From Haematobia irritans (lineage: Eukaryota > Arthropoda > Insecta > Diptera > Muscidae), in assembly GCF_050003625.1 (NCBI RefSeq), contig NC_134398.1:28923211-28987210 (forward strand): DNA of 64,000 nt, in the 5' to 3' direction. Position 1 is the stretch's first letter. Each line of letters starts with the position of its first letter. Under the pieces are notes generated by a model that saw nothing but the letters and a program-made list of their open reading frames with translations, searched no databases and was not told the DNA's origin. The position numbers and the translations under genes were made by a program. This document shows positions 22,575 through 34,590 of this stretch, piece by piece.

Positions 22575-22895
22575 GAAATAGAAATAAATTTTGACACAAT
22601 TTTCTATAAAAATAAAATTTTGATAAAATTTTTTATAGAAAAAAAATTTTGACAAACTTTTCTATAGAAATAAAATTTTGACAACATTTTCTATAGAACT
22701 AAAATTTTGACAAAATTTTCTATAGAAATAAAATTTTGACAAAATTCTCTAAGAAATAAAATTTTGAAAAAATTTTTTAAGAAATAAAACATTGACAAAA
22801 TTTTCTATAGAAATAAAATTTTGAGAAAATTCTCTATAGAAATAAAATATTCTGTAGCAATCCCATTTTTACAAAATTTTCTATAGAAATAAGTT
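22575..22895 (-). repeat. 29-bp satellite array
   Basis: About 11 diverged minus-orientation copies right after the subfamily-A element; several units have GATAAAA or GAAAAAA in place of GACAAAA. Confidence 0.85.
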
Positions 22896-23020
22896 TTTCA
22901 AAATACGATTTTTTTCGCATGGTAGTTTTTTGGTAACAGTAGTGTTAATTTTTTTTTTTAATTTTGTTTATACATTCGTAACCATTACGTTTTCAAATTA
23001 TAAAAACTGGTTGTGGTTTT

Positions 23021-23646
23021 CACTCAAAAAAAGTTTACTTGGATCCAAAGATTTTGACCTTCCCTTAAGGATTTTGGTATTGATTCCGAGCCAAAGTCTT
23101 TAAAATATGTCTTTAAAATAAAGACATTTTTTACGGACCTCTTTAGCTTTAAATCTAGGATTAATAAAATTAAAATTGGATACAGATCTCATTCATCGAG
23201 TTTTTATTTTCTTTTTGCGATATATTAATAAAGATATTTATGTACAAACAAATTCCAATTTCAAAATCCAAATTATGCCAGGCACTTCAAAGTAAAAACA
23301 GTTTTCTTAATGATAAAAAACCTTTAAACCAAAGACGCAAATTCTTAAAATAAGCCTTCGCCTATATTTGAAGCGTTTTTATCTTAAATTGTCAGTTGAG
23401 TTAAAGACGATTACTTTAAATTAAAAATATTTTTCTTTATTTTAAGGAAAATTTGCCTTACTTCAAAGATCTACAACATCAGCAGACAGACGCAAAATTT
23501 TAAGAATTTTTGAAGCAAGGATTATAAACTTTCTTTTAATTAAAATGTCATTGTTTTAAAGAATTTTGTCTTAGCATTGCGTAAATTTTGAGTCCTAAAA
23601 TTTAAGTTGCATAATCTTTCATATTAGGTCAATATTTTTTTCAGTG
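23021..23646. mobile_element. MITE with CACTGAAAA-type ends, copy 1
   Basis: Left end CACTCAAAAAAAGTTTACTT, right end TTTTTTTCAGTG. The sequence next to the left end (GGATCCAAAGATTTTGACC, GGTATTGATTCCGAGCCAAAG) recurs at 33370-33415 and, inverted, at 28300-28350. Non-coding and TTTAAA-rich. Confidence 0.65.
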
Positions 23647-24379
23647 TTAACAACACAGATTGACTACCCGTCTGTTCTCAGTTTGACAACACATATGTGT
23701 TGATTCACTTTCATGAATGGTTCGTTTTGAAATGACCACGCAATTCATGATTTTTTTCTATGGGTGAAGAATCGGCCGACTATTAGATACATAAAACGTT
23801 TAAGGTGGTATCTATTAGTATGGAACACAATTGACCTTCAAAATACTCCATTGCACAGCAAAAAAGGAAAATTGTCATTTAATCTAGCCAAAAATGGTTT
23901 TCTAAAACAACTAAAAACACTTCTAAATAAGAAATGCTTTCAGAGTGTGTGTTGCCAAGGTTGACAAGATGTTGGTGTTTCTCAGTAAGCAATAAAAATT
24001 AAAACAAAAGAATACCATGATAATCAATCAGCAACACCAAAGATTGATTTTTGTCACATAAAAAATATCATCAACCTTTTTTTCTAATTAAAATATCGAA
24101 TTGAATTTGTTAATATATTCAATTAATCTACCAAATTGAAAAAATTTTATTTTGAAGTTTTTGATCAAAATTTTTGAGGTTATATGAAAAAATGTTTTTT
24201 TATGTTATTCGAATGAACAAATGATCCCAAAAATTTTTTGGGCGTATATGTTAAATATCTCTTCAGTTGTAAATGTTCCGAATTTTTAATGTTTTAACGA
24301 TATTAGCTTGCACCAACAACGAAAAGATACTACTTCTACAAAAAGGGAGAACTTACCCACAAAGAAATGATTGATTTAT
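23647..24379. other. AT-rich intergenic DNA
   Basis: About 730 bases; a 66-codon open frame at 23764 has no recognisable motif. No repeat of the main families seen. Confidence 0.35.
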
Positions 24380-25121
24380 TGAATTTATAGAAAATTTTCT
24401 CTAAATTTTATTTCTATAGAAAATTTTCTCCAAACGGCATTTCTATAAGAAATTTTGTCAAAATTTATTTCCATAGAAGATTTTGTCAAAAATTTCATTT
24501 CTATAGAACATTTGGGCAACATTTTATTTATAAAGAAAATTTGGTCAAAATTTTATTTCTATAAAAATTTGAAAAAATTTATCTCTATAGAAAATTTTGT
24601 CAAAATTTTATTTCTATAGAAAATTTTGTCAAAATTGTATTTCTATAGAAAATTTTGTCAAAATTTTATTTCTAAAGAAGATTTTGCCAAAATTTTATTT
24701 CTATAGATTTTTTTTTTCAAAATTTTATCTCTATAGAAAATTTTGTCAAAATTTTATTTTTGTTTGTTATTGTTGGCTTCTCTTCAATCGTTATTGTTGT
24801 TTTTGATCTCAGCTTAAAGCCATGCATTGACTAAACTACAAGTGTAGCTTAACCAACAGAGGAAAAGTATGCTTGTCAAATTTATTTGGGCAAAGCGCTA
24901 TAGACTGCAAGATGGTTGGATGTACAGCTGTTTCGGAATTACCACATTCCTCATCAGCATCCTCTACTTGCAGCAAAACTATCAACCAATTATCAGAATA
25001 AATTCGGGTAATTCACTCAACCCAAAGTGAAATACACTTGAACCTTCCGAAAAAGGGTTTAATAGTCGGCTACTGCCTAAACAAATTTGCAAGCATATCT
25101 CTTTTCCTTTTGCCAAACTCA

Positions 25122-25209
25122 AATCATCGATTTGTATTTAGTTGGCTGGGTTTGTTTTTGAGCGTGCTTCCTCTATCTTCATTCGCCAACTAAATACAAA
25201 TCGATGATT
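25122..25209. repeat. Perfect 25-bp inverted repeat (hairpin)
   Basis: Arms AATCATCGATTTGTATTTAG.. at 25122-25146 and the exact complement at 25185-25209, loop 38 bases (TGGGTTTGTTTTTGAGCGTG..). It sits at the junction between foldback core and array; the perfect arms suggest recent formation or a small foldback insertion. Confidence 0.8.
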
Positions 25210-27084
25210 TTGTCAAAATTTTATTTCTATAGAAAATGTTACCAAAATTTTATTTCTATAGAATTTTTTTCAAAATTTTAACTATATAGAAAATTTTGTC
25301 AAAATTTTATTTCTAAAGAAAATTTTACCAAAAATATATTTCTATAAAAAATTTCTATAGATAATTTTGTCAACATTTTATTTGTATAGAAAATTGTGCC
25401 AAAATTTTGTCAATATTTTATTTGTATAGAAAATTTTGTCAAAATTTTATTTCTATAGAAAATTTTGTCAAATTTTTATCTTTATAGAAAATTGTGTCAA
25501 AATTTTATTTCTATGGAAAATTTTGTCAAAATTTTATTTCTATGGAAAATTTTGTCAAAATTTTATTTCTAAAGAAAATTATACCAAAAATTTATTTCTA
25601 TAAAAAATTTTGTCAAAATTTTATTTCTATAGAAGTGTCCCAAAATTTTATTTCTATAGAAAAGTGTCCAAAAGTTTTATTTCTATAGAACATTTTGCCA
25701 AAATTTTGTTTCTAAAGAAGATTTTGCCAAAATTTTGTTTCGATGAAAATTTTGTCAAAATATTATTTCTATAGAAAATTTTGTCAAAAATTTATTTCCA
25801 TAGAAGATTTTGTCAAAAATTTCATTTCTATATAACATTTGGTCAAAATTTTATTTATAAATAAAATTTGGTCAAAAATTTATTTCTAAAAAAATTTGAC
25901 CAAAATTTTATTTCTATAGAAAATCTTTTCAAAAATTTATTTCTATAGAAAATTTTACCAAAAAATTATTTCTATAAAAAAATTTCTATAGAAAATTTTG
26001 TCAAAATTTTATTTATATAGAAAATTGTGCCAAAATTTGGTTTCTACAAAAAATGTTGTCAAAATTTTATTTCTATAGAAAATTTTGTCAAAATTTTATT
26101 TCTATGAAAAATTTGTTTCAAAATTTTATTTCTATAGAAAATTTTCTCAAATTGTCATTTCTATAGGAAATTTTGTCAAAAATTTATTTCCATAGACGAC
26201 TTTGATCAAAATTTTATTTCTATAGAAAATTTTACCAAAATTTTATTTCTAAAGAAGATTTTGTCAAAATTTGGTTTATATAAAAATTTTGTCAAAATTT
26301 TATTTCTATGAAAAATGTTGTCAAAATTTTATTTCTATAGAAAATTTTGTCAAAAATTTGTTTCAAAATTTTATTTCTATAGAAAATTTTCTCAAATTGT
26401 CATTTCTATAGTAAATTTTGTCAAAAATTTATTTCCATAGACGATTTTGACAAAATTTTATTTCTATAGAAGAAAATTTTACAAAAATTTTATTTTTATA
26501 GAAAAATTTTCCAAAATTTTATTTCTATAGAAAATTTTACCAAAATTTTATTTCTATAGAAAATTTTGTCAAACTTTTATTTCTGTAGAAAATTTTACCA
26601 AAATTTTATTTTTATAGAAAATTTTTCTAAAATTTTATTTCCAAAGAAGATTTTGCCAATATTTTATTTCTATAGAAAATTTTGTCAAAATTTTATCTCT
26701 ATAGAAAATTTTGTCAAAATTTTATTTCTATGGAAAATTTTGTCAAAATTTTATTTCTATGGAAAATTTTGTCAAAAGTTTATATCTAAAGAAAATTTTA
26801 CCAAAAGTGTATTTCCAAAAAAAATTTTGACAAAATTTTATTTATATAGAAAAGTGTCCCAAAATTTCTATAGGAAATTTTTATTTCTAAAGAAGATTTT
26901 GCCAAAATCTTTTTTCTATAAAAATTTTGTAAAAATTGTATTTCTATCGAAAATTTTGTCAAAAAGTTGTTTCAAAATTTTATTTCTATACAAAATTTTC
27001 AAAATGTCATTTCTATGGGAAATTTTGTCAAAAATTTATTTCCATAGACAATTTTGTCAACAATTTAATTTCTATAGAACATTT

Positions 27085-27427
27085 AGGGAGCCACCGTGGT
27101 GCAATGGTTAGCATGCCCGCCTTGCATATACAAGGTCGTGGGTTCGATTCCTGCTTCGAGCGAACACCAAAAAGTTTCTCAGCGGTGGATTATCCCACCT
27201 CGGTAATGCTGGTGACATTTCTGAGGGTTTCAAAGCTTCTCTAAGTGGTTTCACTGCAATGTGGAACGCCGTTCGGACTCGGCTATAAAAAGGAGGTCCC
27301 TTGTCATTGAGCTTAACATGGAATCGGGCAGCGCTCAGTGATAAGAGAGAAGTTCATCAATGTGGTATCACGATGGACTGAATAGTCTAAGTGATCCTGA
27401 TACATCAGGCTGCCACCTAACTTAACC
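27085..27427 (+). mobile_element. tRNA-derived SINE, copy 2, with target duplication
   Basis: Starts AGGGAGCCACCGTGGTGCAA, A box TGGTGCAATGG, B box GGTTCGATTCC, body to CTGCCACCTAACTTAACC. ATAGAACATTT flanks both ends (27074-27084, 27428-27438), so this is an authentic target-primed insertion into a 29-bp unit, and the array is older than the SINE. Confidence 0.92.
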
Positions 27428-27820
27428 ATAGAACATTTGGTAAAAAATTTATTTATAAAGAAAATTTGGTCAAAAATTCATTTCTATAAAAAATTTAACC
27501 AAAATTTTATATATATAGAAAATCTTTTCAAAAATTTATTTTTATAGAAAATTTTGTCAAAAATGTATTTTTATAGAAAATTTTGTCAAAATTTTATCTC
27601 TATAGAAAATTTGGTCAAAAATGTATTTCTATAGAAAATTTTTTCAACATTTTATTTATATAGAAAATTTTGTCCAAATTTTATTTATATAGAAAAGTTA
27701 AATATCACTTAGTTGGAGTTAAATATCACTTAGTTTGAAAATCTGCCAAAACATCAAGAATTATACCAATCTACCAAACAGGAAAAATCTACTATTTTTG
27801 TTTGAATTCTACCAACTGTG

Positions 27821-28040
27821 ACAATCGTAATTCAAGCACTAGTATGAATTACGATTGTAAGAAACGGACTCCACATAGACTGACTCAAAGAAGTTCGCAC
27901 AGCAATCTGTAATCGTAATAAACTTATCAACATAAAACTCCACACCATTTCTCCTAGCCGATTACCTTGTCTAGGATCATTGCTGCAACCTTGCAAAATC
28001 CCTATCGAGGCCATTTTTAACCTTCTATACAGCACCAAAA
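27821..28040. other. Short non-repeat stretch with a hairpin and unrecognised open frames
   Basis: ACAATCGTAATTCA (27821-27834) and its exact complement (27845-27858) form a hairpin at the array edge. On the minus strand, 28038 to ~27832 has balanced base composition and two open frames; neither shows a family I can name. Possibly a fragment of a transposon protein. Confidence 0.3.
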
Positions 28041-28059
28041 TTTGTTATTTTGAGGATTT

Positions 28060-28371
28060 TGTATCTTCGGTTTAAATTTTTTTCCATTAAGAAAACATTT
28101 TTTTACTTTGAAGTATATGTTATAGTTTGGATTTTTGGCAGTTGTTCCTACCTGAACTGCTTTTTTAATACATCGCAAAAATAGAGTGAAAATTCCATAA
28201 ATGAGATCTGTATACTAATTTTAATTTTATTGATCATAAATTTAAAGCTACAAAGGTCCCAACAAAATTTTCCTAATTTTAAAGAAGCCGCATCTTTGGC
28301 TCAGAAGCAATACTAAAATTCTTAAGGGAAGGTCAAAATCTTTGGATCCAAATAAACTTTTTTTTGGGTGT
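28060..28371 (-). mobile_element. CACTGAAAA-type MITE, copy 2, truncated
   Basis: Reverse complement of the outer part of the 23021 element (AAGGGAAGGTCAAAATCTTT, GGATCCAAATAAAC; AAATGAGATCTGTATAC). Ends TTTTTTTGGGTGTG rather than a clean CAGTG; one end is missing. Confidence 0.55.
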
Positions 28372-29258
28372 GGGTGTTGTGTTCAAAATAAATTTTCTAT
28401 CGTCGAGACTTAATTTTTGTAATCCCAAGGTTTGGAAAAAATTGTGAAAGTATATTAAGGAATATTTCCTTGTTATTTATTATGGAATACATTTTGTTTA
28501 TACTTCCTATATATAAAAAAAACACAATTGAAATTAAAATATCTTGTGTATACTTTTTTAATTGAAACTTCTAGTCATGTTAAAATAAAAACAGCAGGTA
28601 GAACAACACAAGTTCTTATGTCCTAATTGTTGAACATTTGTCTGGGCTTTTAGTTCACTTTTTCTCTTTGTATGGTGACCGGTTTTATATTCAGAATTCA
28701 AACCATAAATGCTACTAATATATGGAAATTAGTTTTTTTGTTAGATCTAAATGACTTGTGACTCTGACTCTATATTCAGTTGGACAAATGCTTCGAGGCA
28801 GCAAAACAAAATTATAAAACCGGTCCCTGATTTGACATGATAAATTACTTATAAAAATATACGCCTCGTTTGTCTATTACTTCACATTTATGCATTTACT
28901 AGAAATCTTTTATTTCTTTGGAAATAATTTAGATAGAAGTCTTTCAATACCAAAGCTATTGGAAGAAACAAAAAATTAACATGACTTATAATATTTAATG
29001 GTTAAAAAAAACGCTTATTTCCAGCCATTAAATTCATCCACTTGATTGATAATTGCTTACACGGTACTATTTGTGTCTCCAAATTAATATTTCAAGTAAT
29101 CAAGGTTATATATATTCAATAAAAGAATAAAAATTTCAATTCTATTAGGCAGTATTTTGTTTAGCACATGTCTACACTACCATTATTGTTGTTACTAAGC
29201 AATTCTGGGGCTAAATTCGGAAGTTATGGAGAATCCAAGTGGATTTCAATACACCAAA
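28372..29258. other. AT-rich intergenic DNA
   Basis: About 890 bases without the main repeats and without a convincing gene. Confidence 0.4.
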
Positions 29259-29259
29259 A

Positions 29260-32200
29260 TATTTCTATAGAAATAAAATTTTGACAAAATTTACTATAGA
29301 AATAAAATTTTGACAAAATTTTCTATAGAAATAAAATTTTGACAAATTATTCAATAGAAATAAAATTTTGGCAACATTTACAATAAAAATGAAAATTCGA
29401 CAAATTTTTGACAAAATTTTCTATAGAAATACAATTTTGACAAAAATTTTGCATAGAAATAAAATTTTGACAAAATTTTCTATAGAAATAAAATTTTGAC
29501 AAAATTTTCTATAGAAATAAAATTTTGACAAAATTTTCTATATAAATAAAATTTTGACAAATTTTCTATAGAAATAAAATTTTGACAAAATTTTCTATAG
29601 AAATAAAATTTTGACAAAATATTCAATAGAAATAAAATTATGACTAAATTCTCTATAGGAATAAAATTTTGACAAAATTTTCTATAGAAATAAAATTTTG
29701 ACATTTTCTATAGAAATAAAATTTTGACAAAATTTTCTATAGAAATAAAATTTTGACAACATTTACAATAAAAATAAAATTTTGACAAAATTTTCTATAG
29801 AAATAAAATTTTGACAAAATTTTCTATGGAAAAAAAATTTTAACAAAATTTTCTATAGAAATAAAAATTTGACAAAATTTTCAATAGAAATAAAAATTTG
29901 ACAAAATTTTCTATAGAAATAAAATTTTGACAAAATTTTCTATAGAAATACAATTTCGACAAAAATTTTCTATAGAAATAAAATGTTGACAAAATTTTCT
30001 ATAGAAATACAATTTTGACAAAATATTCAATAGAAATAAAATTATGACTAAATTCTCTATAGGAATAAAATTTTAACAAAATTTTCTATAGAAATAAAAT
30101 TTTGACAACATTTTCTATAGAAATAAAATTTTGACAAAATTTTCTATAGAAATGAAATTTTGACAAAATTTTCTATAGAAATAAAATTTTGACAACATTT
30201 ACAATAAAAATAATATTTTGACAAAATTTTGTATAGAAATAAAATTTTGACAAAATTTTCTATAGAAATAAAATTTTAACAAAATTTTCTATAGAAATAA
30301 AAATTTTACAAAATTTTCTATAGAAATAAAAATTTGACAAAATTTTCTATAGAAATAAAATTTTGACAAATTATTCAATAGAAATAAAATTTTGGCAACA
30401 TATACAATAAAAATGAAAATTCGACAAATTTTTGACAAAATTTTCTATAGAAATAAAAATTTGAAAAATTTTCTATAGAAATAAAATTTTGACAAAATTT
30501 TCTATAGAAATACAATTTCGACAAAAATTTTCTATAGAAATAAAATGTTGACAAAATTTTCTATAGAAATAAAATTTTGACAAAATATTCAATAGAAATA
30601 AAATTATGACTAAATTCTCTATAGGAATAAAATTTTGACAAAATTTTCTATAGAAATAAAATTTTGACAACATTTTCTATAGAAATAAAATTTTGACAAA
30701 ATTTTCTATAGAAATAAAATTTTAACAAAATTTTCTATAGAAATAAAAATTTGACAAAATTTTCTATAGAAATAAAAATTTGACAAAATTTTCTATAGAA
30801 ATAAAATTTTGACAAATTATTCAATAGAAATAAAATTTTGGCAACATTTACAATAAAAATGAAAATTCGACAAAGTTTTGACAAAATTTTCTATAGAAAT
30901 ACAATTTTGACAAAATTTTCCATAGAAATAAAATTTTGACAAAATTTTCTATATAAATAAAATTTTGACAAATTTTCTATAGAAATAAAATTTTGACAAA
31001 ATTTTCTATAGAAATAAAATTTTGACAACATTTTCTATAGACATAAAATTTTGACAAAATTTTCTATAGAAATAAAATTTTGACAACATTTACAATAAAA
31101 ATAAAATTTTGACAAAATTTTCTATAGAAATAAAATTTTGACAAAATTTTCTATAGAAATAAAATTTTGACAAAATTTTCTATAGAAATAAAAATTTGAC
31201 AAAATTTTCTATAGAAATAAAATTTTGACAAAATTTTCTATAGAAATAAAATTTTGACAACATTTACAATAAAAATAAAATTGTGACAAAAATTTCCTAA
31301 AATTTGGACAAAATTGTCTATAGAAATAAAATTTTGACAAAGTATTTAATAGAAATAAAATTATGATTAAATTCTCTATAGGAATAACATTTTGACAAAA
31401 TTTTCTATAGAAATAAAATATTGACAAAATTTTTTATAGAAATAAAATTTTGACAAAATTTTCTATAGAAATAAAATTTTGACAAAGTATTCAATAGAAA
31501 TAAAATTATGATTAAATTCTCTATAGGAATAAAATTTTGACAAAATTTTCTATAGAAATAAAATTTTGACAAAATTTTTTATAGAAATAAAATTTTGACA
31601 AAATTTCTATAGAAATAAAATTTTGACAAAATTTCTATAGAAATAAAATTTTGACAAAATTTTCTATAGAAATAAAAATTTGACAAAGTATTCAATAGAA
31701 ATAAAATTATGATTAAATTTTCTATAGGAATAAAATTTTGACAAAATTTTCTATAGAAATAAAATTTTGACAAAATTTTTTATAGAAATAAAATTTTGAC
31801 AAAATTTTCTATAGCGATAAAATTTTGACAAAATTTTCTATAGAAATTAAATTTTAACACAATTTTCTATAGAAATACAATTTTGACAAAAATTTTCTGT
31901 AGAAATTAAATTTTGACAAAATTTTCTATAGAAATACAATTTCGACAAAAATTTTCTATAGAAATAAAATTTTGACAATATAGTATACAATGTTGACACA
32001 ATTTTCTATAGAAATAAAATTTTGACAAAATTTTCTATAGAAATAAAATTTTGCAATATAGTATACAATTTTGACACAATTTTCTATAGAATACAATTTT
32101 GACACAATTTTCTATAGAAATAAAATTTTGACAAAATTTTCTATACAAATAAAATGTTGACAAAATTTTCTATAGAAATAAAATTTTGATAAAATTTTTG

Positions 32201-33300
32201 ATAGAAATAAAAATTTTGACAAAATTTTCTATAGAAATAAAATTTTGACAAAATTTTCTATAGAAATGAAATTTTGACAAAATTTTCTATAGAAATAAAA
32301 TTTTGACAAAATTTTCTATAGAAATAAAATTTTGACAAAATTTTCTATAGAAATAAAATTGTGACAAAATTTTCTATAGAAATAAAATTGTGACAAAATT
32401 TTCTATAGAAATAAAATTTTGACAAAATTTTCTATAGAAATAAAATTTTGACAAAATTTTCTATAGAAATAAAAATTTTACAAAATTTTCTATAGAAATA
32501 CAATTTCGACAAAAATTTTCTATGGAAATAAAATTTTGACAAAATTTTCTATAGAAATAAAATTTTGACAAATTTTTTTTTGGAAATAAAATTTTGATAA
32601 TATAGAATACAATTTTGACAAAATTTTCTATAGAAATGCAATTTCGACAAAAATTTTCAATAGAAATAAAATTTTGACAAAATTTTCTATAGAAATAAAA
32701 TGTTGACAAAATTTTCTATAGAAATAAAATTTTGACAACATTTACAATAAAAATAAAAATTTGACAATATTTTGTAAAGCGATAAAATTTTGAGAGAATT
32801 TTCTATAGAAATAAAATGTTGACAAAACTTTCTATAGAAATAAAATTTTGACAAAATTTTTTATAGAAATACAATTTTGACAAAAATTCTCTATAGAAAT
32901 GAAATTTTGACAACATTTTCTATAGAAAAAAATTTTTGACAATATAGAATACAATTTTGACAACATTTTCTATAGAATACAATTTTGGCACAATTTTCTA
33001 TAGAAATAAAATTTTGACAACATTTTTTATAGAAATAAAATTTTAACAAAATTTTCTATAGAAGTAAAAATTTGACAAATTTTTGTATAGCGATAAAATT
33101 TTGACACAATTTTCTATAGAAATAAAATTTTGACAAAATTTTTTATAGAAATAAAATTTTAACAAAATTTTCTATAAAAGTAAAAATTTGACAAATTTTT
33201 GTATAGCGATAAAATTTTGACAAAATTTTCTATTGAAATACAATTTTGGCAAAATTTTCTATAGAAATAAAATCTTGAGAAAATTTTCTATAGAATTTGT
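29260..33300 (-). repeat. Longest 29-bp satellite array (4 kb) with higher-order structure
   Basis: Roughly 140 minus-orientation copies of the 29-bp unit. Variant segments recur as blocks: GGCAACATTTACAATAAAAA.. followed by GAAAATTCGACAAATTT at ~29365, 30385 and 30830; TATTCAATAGAAATAAAATT with ATGACTAAATTCTCTATAGG at ~29620, 30025, 30590, 31345, 31495 and 31690. Block duplication therefore spread the array in segments of several hundred bases. No terminal motif on either side. No coding content. Confidence 0.92.
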
Positions 33301-33338
33301 CCGTCTTAATTTTTTTTATAACGCACATGCTTGTATTA

Positions 33339-33955
33339 CACTGAAAAAAAAGCATACTCGGTTCCAAAGATTTTGTCTTTACTTTAAAAAAATTGGTATT
33401 GATTCCGAGCCAAAGAAGCGGAGAATACAAGTAAGGATACTTTTATGACAAAATTCTCTTTTAAATTTAGGTTTTGTGCACTTGCTTCTAGGAAGCAAAT
33501 TTTAATTTTTCGCCTTTAAAAACGAGTTAACGGCCACTTTAATTTCCAAATTAGAACTCGACTTCGACGAAATTATGCTATGTTTGAAGTAAAAACTTCT
33601 TTAAAATAAAGTTTTGAAAAACATGTCCTATATTTGAACGATTTTTTGCTTTGTAGTCAAGATGCAAAAAGACAACAAATTTAAAGACAATTTCATTAAA
33701 TTTAAAGATTTTTTCTGAATTATTAAAGTCAAGTTGGCCTTAGCCTATAAATTTTTTCTTTCATGTTAAGATACCCATTTTTAAGTCAAATCACTTAATT
33801 ATAAGGACGATACGACTTCATTTAAAAGTTTATCGACTTTTGGACAAGGAAAATAACTTTATTTTAGAGAAATGCGTCTTCTATGCTAAGCAAAATTTGT
33901 ATTCGTATTTTAAAGACATGAAATCTTTGACCTCACGACAATATTTTTTTCAGTG
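33339..33955. mobile_element. CACTGAAAA-type MITE, copy 3, complete
   Basis: CACTGAAAAAAAAGCATACT at the left, TTTTTTTCAGTG at the right, TA directly outside both ends. 617 bp, TTTAAA-rich, non-coding. TA duplication fits a Tc1/mariner-type source, not proven. Confidence 0.7.
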
Positions 33956-34590
33956 TAGGTAACCTGTAAAAAGGAAAACATGTTCCAAGTTGTTAACAAA
34001 AAACAACCAAGGAAAGCCTAAAGTCGGGCGGGACCGACTATATTATTCCCTGCAGCACTTTGTAGATCCACATTTTCGATACTATATCAAATCCGTCCAA
34101 TGTGTTGGGTGTTATAGATAAAGGTTTTTGTCCCAAATACATACATTTAAATCTGACTCCATCTGAACAAAATTTATAATCTTAAAATTTAAGTCGGCTA
34201 ATGCCCTGGGATGGTACACTATGTTAGTAAAGAAATATGGGAAACATTTTAATCTGAACCAATTTTGAGGCAACTTCGCAAAAGTGTATTTATGATTTAT
34301 CGGTCGATAGATATGTATTAGAAATAAAGGAAAATTTGAGTCGCTTTTACAAGTTTTCGACTTAGCAGTGGAGATTTTATAAGGAAAATGTGGTTATTTT
34401 TGCCCAAATCGGAAAAACATACATATATATGGAAATCTAGAAATCTGAACCGATTTAAACCAAATTGATGATATGCATAATTAGTATTTTAATTCTACTC
34501 CCTGTGCAAAATTTCACATAAATCGGACTAAAACTTTAATCTCTGTGGTCATATGACGGAAAATCGGGCGAAAGATATATATAGGAGCTA

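Larger units (their letters stand above)
24380..27830 (+). repeat. 29-bp satellite array block ending in element terminus
   Basis: Plus-orientation 29-bp arrays at 24380-24755, 25210-27073 and 27439-27710. They are interrupted by a foldback-core piece (24757-25115), a perfect 25-bp hairpin (25122-25209) and a SINE (27085-27427). The right end, 27735-27825 (CAAAACATCAAGAATTATAC, CAATCTACC, GAATTCTACCAACTGTG), matches the right terminus of the foldback element at 14745-14835. No left terminus is seen. Units are more diverged than in the 54-55 kb array. Long frames inside are period artefacts. Confidence 0.85.

Noticed and set aside
27832..28038. Captured viral gene
   Set aside because: A weak impression from a short frame only; no motif set supports it and the alternative frame looks equally coding-like.
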